Source of the DNA: Deltaproteobacteria bacterium
GTDB lineage: Bacteria; Bdellovibrionota_B; Oligoflexia; Oligoflexales; Bog-1112
Direction of reading: 5' to 3'
NCBI GenBank assembly: GCA_020635195.1
Contig: JACKAG010000004.1
Coordinates: 1-64,000, forward strand
DNA: 64,000 bases
Below are positions 60,990 to 64,000 of this stretch, piece by piece; positions within the stretch are counted from its first letter, which is position 1, and each line of letters starts with the position of its first letter. Position numbers and translations under genes: made by a program. Under the pieces are notes generated by a model. That model had not been told where the DNA came from and did no database searches. It saw nothing but the letters and a program-made list of their open reading frames with translations.

Positions 60990-61358
60990 GAGGATTCTGC
61001 TCCCTCCCTCTTATGTCCCGGAATCTTCTCAGCTCCGAATCCAGCCTTGCCCGTGATCTTTCCTCAGGTTATCTTAAGCGCCTTATGGCTTCTGACAGCG
61101 CATCTTCAGAAAAGCGCAAGTCGCGAAAGTCCTGATCGCGAAGGCACTGGCATAAGTTGAGGCTTGCAGCGATCTAACTATATAGAAATATTTGATTTGT
61201 CTGTCGGATGGAGAAACACTCTGGGTGCTGGCATGTTTGCAGGCATTTAAGAGCTGAGCATCATTGGGCAGACTTCCCCGGATCAGCCAGCGGGGACTTC
61301 CTCCTGAGGCAGGGAGTTTTTGTCACAGACAAAAACAAGATTGAGAAGGATTTTTCTG
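60990..61358 (+). other. 369-base ileS leader region without a gene
   Basis: No supported coding sequence; a 63-codon frame at 61208 overlaps ileS and looks random. It holds a hairpin CCCCG/CGGGG with a ten-base loop (61278-61297) and the stem-loop at 61318-61338. T-box features (specifier loop and the conserved TGGNACCGCG antiterminator box) were searched for by eye and not found. Confidence 0.5.
61318..61338 (+). promoter_or_regulatory. Perfect stem-loop just upstream of the ileS ribosome-binding site
   Basis: GTTTTTGTC, loop ACA, GACAAAAAC: nine perfect base pairs ending five bases before the GAGAAGGA ribosome-binding site (61343-61350). It could affect ribosome access or mRNA stability. 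Confidence 0.45.
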
Positions 61359-64000
61359 ATGAAGACCGTGGATGGGGAACTGAGCTTTTCAGCCCTTGAG
61401 AAAGAGATCCTGGAAGAGTGGCAGAATCATAAGACCTTTGCCTGCCAGAATGAGCAACGCAAAGATGCAGAGGTTTTTTCTTTCTATGATGGTCCTCCAT
61501 TTGCCAATGGTCTGCCCCATTATGGTCATCTGCTGGCGAATACGATCAAGGATACGGTTCCTCGTTATTGGGTGATGCGGGGCTATCGTGTGGATCGCCG
61601 CTTCGGATGGGACTGTCATGGTCTGCCTGTGGAATTTGAAATTGAGAAGCGGGAATCCCTGAAAGGGCGACCGGATATTCTCCGTCTTGGGGTCCCTCAG
61701 TTTAATGAAATGTGTCGGGAGTCTGTCCTTCATTATACGGGAGAATGGAGAAAGACGATTACCCGTCTGGGTCGTTGGGTGGACTGGGATCAGCAGTACA
61801 GAACCATGGACCGGGATTTTATGGAATCTGTCTGGTGGGTGTTCTCGGAGCTTTACAGAAAAAACCTTGTTTACCAAGATTTTAAGGTTGTTCCTTACTC
61901 TCCACGAACCAGCTCTGTCGTGTCAAATTTTGAGGCCAATCAGAATTATAAGGATGTTCAGGATCCTTCTCTTGTGGTCAGATTCCGTCTCAAAGACGAT
62001 GAGGCATATCTGCTGGCCTGGACCACGACTCCCTGGACATTGCCCACGAATCTGGCGTTGGCTGTCGGAAAAGACATTCATTATGTCCGGGTGAGGGATC
62101 GTAGCTCTGGTGAGGTCTGGATTCTTGCTCAGGACAGGCTGGATTTTGTCTTCCGGCAGGGAAAACATAAAAAAGGTGCTTCGGATGAACCGGCCTGGGA
62201 CATCCTTTCCTCAGTGACAGCAGAATCTCTGGCCGGACTTTCCTATGAACCCTTGTTTCCTTATTTCAACGACCAGCCTGAGGCCTTCCGGGTTCTGCTG
62301 GCTGATTTTGTTGCGACAGATAATGGTACCGGCATTGTTCATCTTGCTCCCTGTTTTGGTGAAGATGACTTCCGGGTTTGCCGGGATCATGGCATTGCGA
62401 TTGCGGATTCTCTCGATGATGCAGGCTGTTTTTCTGCAAAAGTTCCTGATTATGAAGGTCTTTATTTTAAGGATGCGGACAAAGTCATCTGCCGGGATCT
62501 GAAACAACGGGGGCAGCTGCTCTGGCAGGATACACTGGTCCACAGTTATCCCTTTGATGAGCGAACGGACACCCACCTCATTTACCGGGCCGTGCCTTCA
62601 TGGTATGTGGCCGTCGAAACATGTGTCGACAAATTGCTGCGAAACAATCAGCAGATCAACTGGGTGCCGGAGCATCTGAGAGATGGCAGGATGGGAAACT
62701 GGCTCAAAAATGCCAGGGACTGGGCTATCAGCCGCAACCGCTTCTGGGGGACACCATTACCTGTCTGGCTCTGCGATCAGCATCCGGACGAGCACCGTGA
62801 GGTGATGTCTTCTGTCCGTGATCTGGAAGAAAAGACCGGAAAAGAGATCCCTGATATTCATAAACATTTTATTCAGGATCTGACCTTTCCCTGTGGACAC
62901 TGTTCCGGGACGATGCGGGCGGTTGATGTGGTCTTTGACTGCTGGTTTGAATCTGGCTCAATGCCCTATGCTCAGCAGCATTATCCCTTCAAAAACAAAG
63001 AAAATTTTCACGGAATTTTTCCGGCGGACTTTGTTGCGGAAGGCCTCGATCAGACGAGAGGCTGGTTTTATACCCTGAATGTTCTGTCGACGGCTCTTTT
63101 TGATACCCCGGCGTTTAAGAATGTGGTGGTTAATGGCACCATTCTGGATGAACGTGGCAAAAAAATGTCCAAGCGACATAAAAATTACACTCCTCCGGAT
63201 GAGCTGATTGAAACCTGGGGGGCTGACAGTGTCCGGCTTTATATGCTGAATTCTCCTCTCCTCAAGGGGGAGAATCTTATGTTTGCGGATAAGGGGGTCC
63301 GGGATGTGACCCGGGCGATTCTTCTTCCTCTCTGGAACGCCTACCGCTTTCTGGTGACATATGCCCATGCGGATCAGTGGGCCCCTGAAGCGGAGCTTCT
63401 GAAAGGACATCCGCCAAAGCTGCATCAGGCTTCAGATCGCTGGATGGTGTCTGTGTTGCAGTCTCTGATGGCAACAGTCCATCAGCATATGGAAGAGTAC
63501 AGGCTGTACCTTGTGGTGCCTGCGGTTGTGTCCTTTGTGGACGATCTGACCAACTGGTATATCCGGCTCAACCGGAGGCGTTTCTGGGGAAATACCGAGG
63601 CAGAAGGGATCAGTCAGGATCAGCATGAGGCTTGCTCCTGTCTTTTCTATGTTTTGCTTGAATTTTCAAAAATCCTGGCCCCTTTTGCTCCTTTTATTTC
63701 AGACCGGATTTATAAGAATCTGACAGATAAAGATCCGGAGGTCCCGCAGTCTGTCCATCTTTGTGATTATCCCCTTCCCCGGGAAGAGCTGCGGGATGAA
63801 GCGCTGGAAAGACAGACAGAGCTGGTCCGGCGGGTGACCTTGCTGGGGAGATCTTTGCGGCAGCAGTACAAGATCCGGACACGACAGGCCCTTGCTTCGA
63901 TGACGGTGATTGCACGCCGCGATGAGGAGTGTCAGAGTATAGCGGCGGGTATTGGGTTGCTGAAAGAAGAGCTCAATGTCAAGCAGGTTGATCTGACAAC
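61359..64000 (+). CDS. ileS: Isoleucyl-tRNA synthetase (C-terminal end beyond window)
   Basis: Class I synthetase charging tRNA-Ile, hand-translated from ATG 61359 and open to the right edge (about 880 residues, incomplete). The HIGH motif is GLPHYGHLL (near residue 50), followed by GWDCHGLPVEFEIEK; the editing domain includes WTTTPWTLPTNLALAVG; and GKKMSKRHKNYTPP is the KMSKS-type loop. SPRTSSVVSNFEANQNYKDV and the overall style resemble the type 2 (eukaryote-like) enzymes that often resist mupirocin; that subtype is inference. GAGAAGGA precedes the ATG. Confidence 0.94.
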   Translation, partial: MKTVDGELSFSALEKEILEEWQNHKTFACQNEQRKDAEVFSFYDGPPFANGLPHYGHLLANTIKDTVPRYWVMRGYRVDRRFGWDCHGLPVEFEIEKRESLKGRPDILRLGVPQFNEMCRESVLHYTGEWRKTITRLGRWVDWDQQYRTMDRDFMESVWWVFSELYRKNLVYQDFKVVPYSPRTSSVVSNFEANQNYKDVQDPSLVVRFRLKDDEAYLLAWTTTPWTLPTNLALAVGKDIHYVRVRDRSSGEVWILAQDRLDFVFRQGKHKKGASDEPAWDILSSVTAESLAGLSYEPLFPYFNDQPEAFRVLLADFVATDNGTGIVHLAPCFGEDDFRVCRDHGIAIADSLDDAGCFSAKVPDYEGLYFKDADKVICRDLKQRGQLLWQDTLVHSYPFDERTDTHLIYRAVPSWYVAVETCVDKLLRNNQQINWVPEHLRDGRMGNWLKNARDWAISRNRFWGTPLPVWLCDQHPDEHREVMSSVRDLEEKTGKEIPDIHKHFIQDLTFPCGHCSGTMRAVDVVFDCWFESGSMPYAQQHYPFKNKENFHGIFPADFVAEGLDQTRGWFYTLNVLSTALFDTPAFKNVVVNGTILDERGKKMSKRHKNYTPPDELIETWGADSVRLYMLNSPLLKGENLMFADKGVRDVTRAILLPLWNAYRFLVTYAHADQWAPEAELLKGHPPKLHQASDRWMVSVLQSLMATVHQHMEEYRLYLVVPAVVSFVDDLTNWYIRLNRRRFWGNTEAEGISQDQHEACSCLFYVLLEFSKILAPFAPFISDRIYKNLTDKDPEVPQSVHLCDYPLPREELRDEALERQTELVRRVTLLGRSLRQQYKIRTRQALASMTVIARRDEECQSIAAGIGLLKEELNVKQVDLT

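Noticed and set aside
60990..61358. T-box riboswitch upstream of ileS
   Set aside because: The leader is long enough, but the conserved antiterminator box and a specifier loop could not be found.
61208..61399. 63-codon frame in the ileS leader
   Set aside because: Overlaps the ileS start in another frame, and has no ribosome-binding site or protein-like pattern.

Overview
The window is 64 kb of Gram-negative chromosome. It carries an inner membrane/periplasm/outer membrane toolkit (MlaE/F/D-type lipid transport, LolA, LspA, Prc, a class A PBP with an LpoA-like partner, TatA, YejABE) and core genes (rpmH-rnpA-yidD-yidC-khpB, mnmE, ileS, pyk, alr, ddl). Paired ArsA-like ATPases, a huge Ser/Thr kinase-AAA protein, an MCE protein with a long C-terminal domain and a fused alpha/beta E1 dehydrogenase suggest a delta-proteobacterium-like lineage such as Bdellovibrionota/Oligoflexia. 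That placement is inference; no rRNA or tRNA gene is visible to test it. Base composition is balanced, except for an AT-rich block at about 37.8-41.4 kb.

Layout. 0-3.2 kb: yejA-yejB-yejE peptide importer (minus, yejE cut by the window edge). 3.3-7.3 kb: ABC permease, ABC ATPase and a membrane-anchored SpoIIE/PP2C phosphatase (plus). 7.3-20.8 kb: a long minus-strand run in transcription order: giant Ser/Thr kinase-AAA-repeat protein, tatA, two ArsA-like ATPases, mlaE, mlaF, a long MCE protein, prc. 21.0-28.6 kb (plus): LysE-type exporter, BpsA-like aminopropyltransferase, pyruvate kinase, lone HPt protein, PBP1A-type synthase, LpoA-like lipoprotein.

28.3-31.1 kb is a rearranged zone. A roughly 0.9-kb tandem duplication carries the 3' end of the LpoA-like gene and a small secreted membrane protein gene, followed by an intact IS982-like element with 24-bp terminal repeats and 11-bp flanking direct repeats. 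31.1-37.7 kb (minus): hutH, a secreted protein, rhomboid protease, NfeD-type protease, slipin (SPFH) and a secreted protein; the last five look like a membrane proteolysis/membrane-organisation operon. 37.9-41.4 kb: an AT-rich divergent pair, an orphan solute-binding protein and a CheA-like sensor kinase.

41.5-51.1 kb: alr (minus), then the rpmH-rnpA-yidD-yidC-khpB operon, mnmE, trhO (two wobble-U34 tRNA modification enzymes side by side), a WbpA-type sugar dehydrogenase and a polysaccharide deacetylase (plus). 51.1-56.4 kb (minus): lolA, fused E1 dehydrogenase, ddl, lspA. 56.5-64 kb (plus): zinc-ribbon HDOD protein, two small secreted proteins, a membrane-anchored matrixin-type metalloprotease, a POT-family peptide transporter, and ileS running off the end.

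The most promising less-described arrangements are the rhomboid/NfeD/slipin operon, the TatA-ArsA-ArsA coupling next to Mla genes, the solute-binding protein/CheA-like kinase pair in atypical DNA, and the duplicated small envelope protein whose tails have diverged. No CRISPR array, prophage, rRNA or tRNA was seen.
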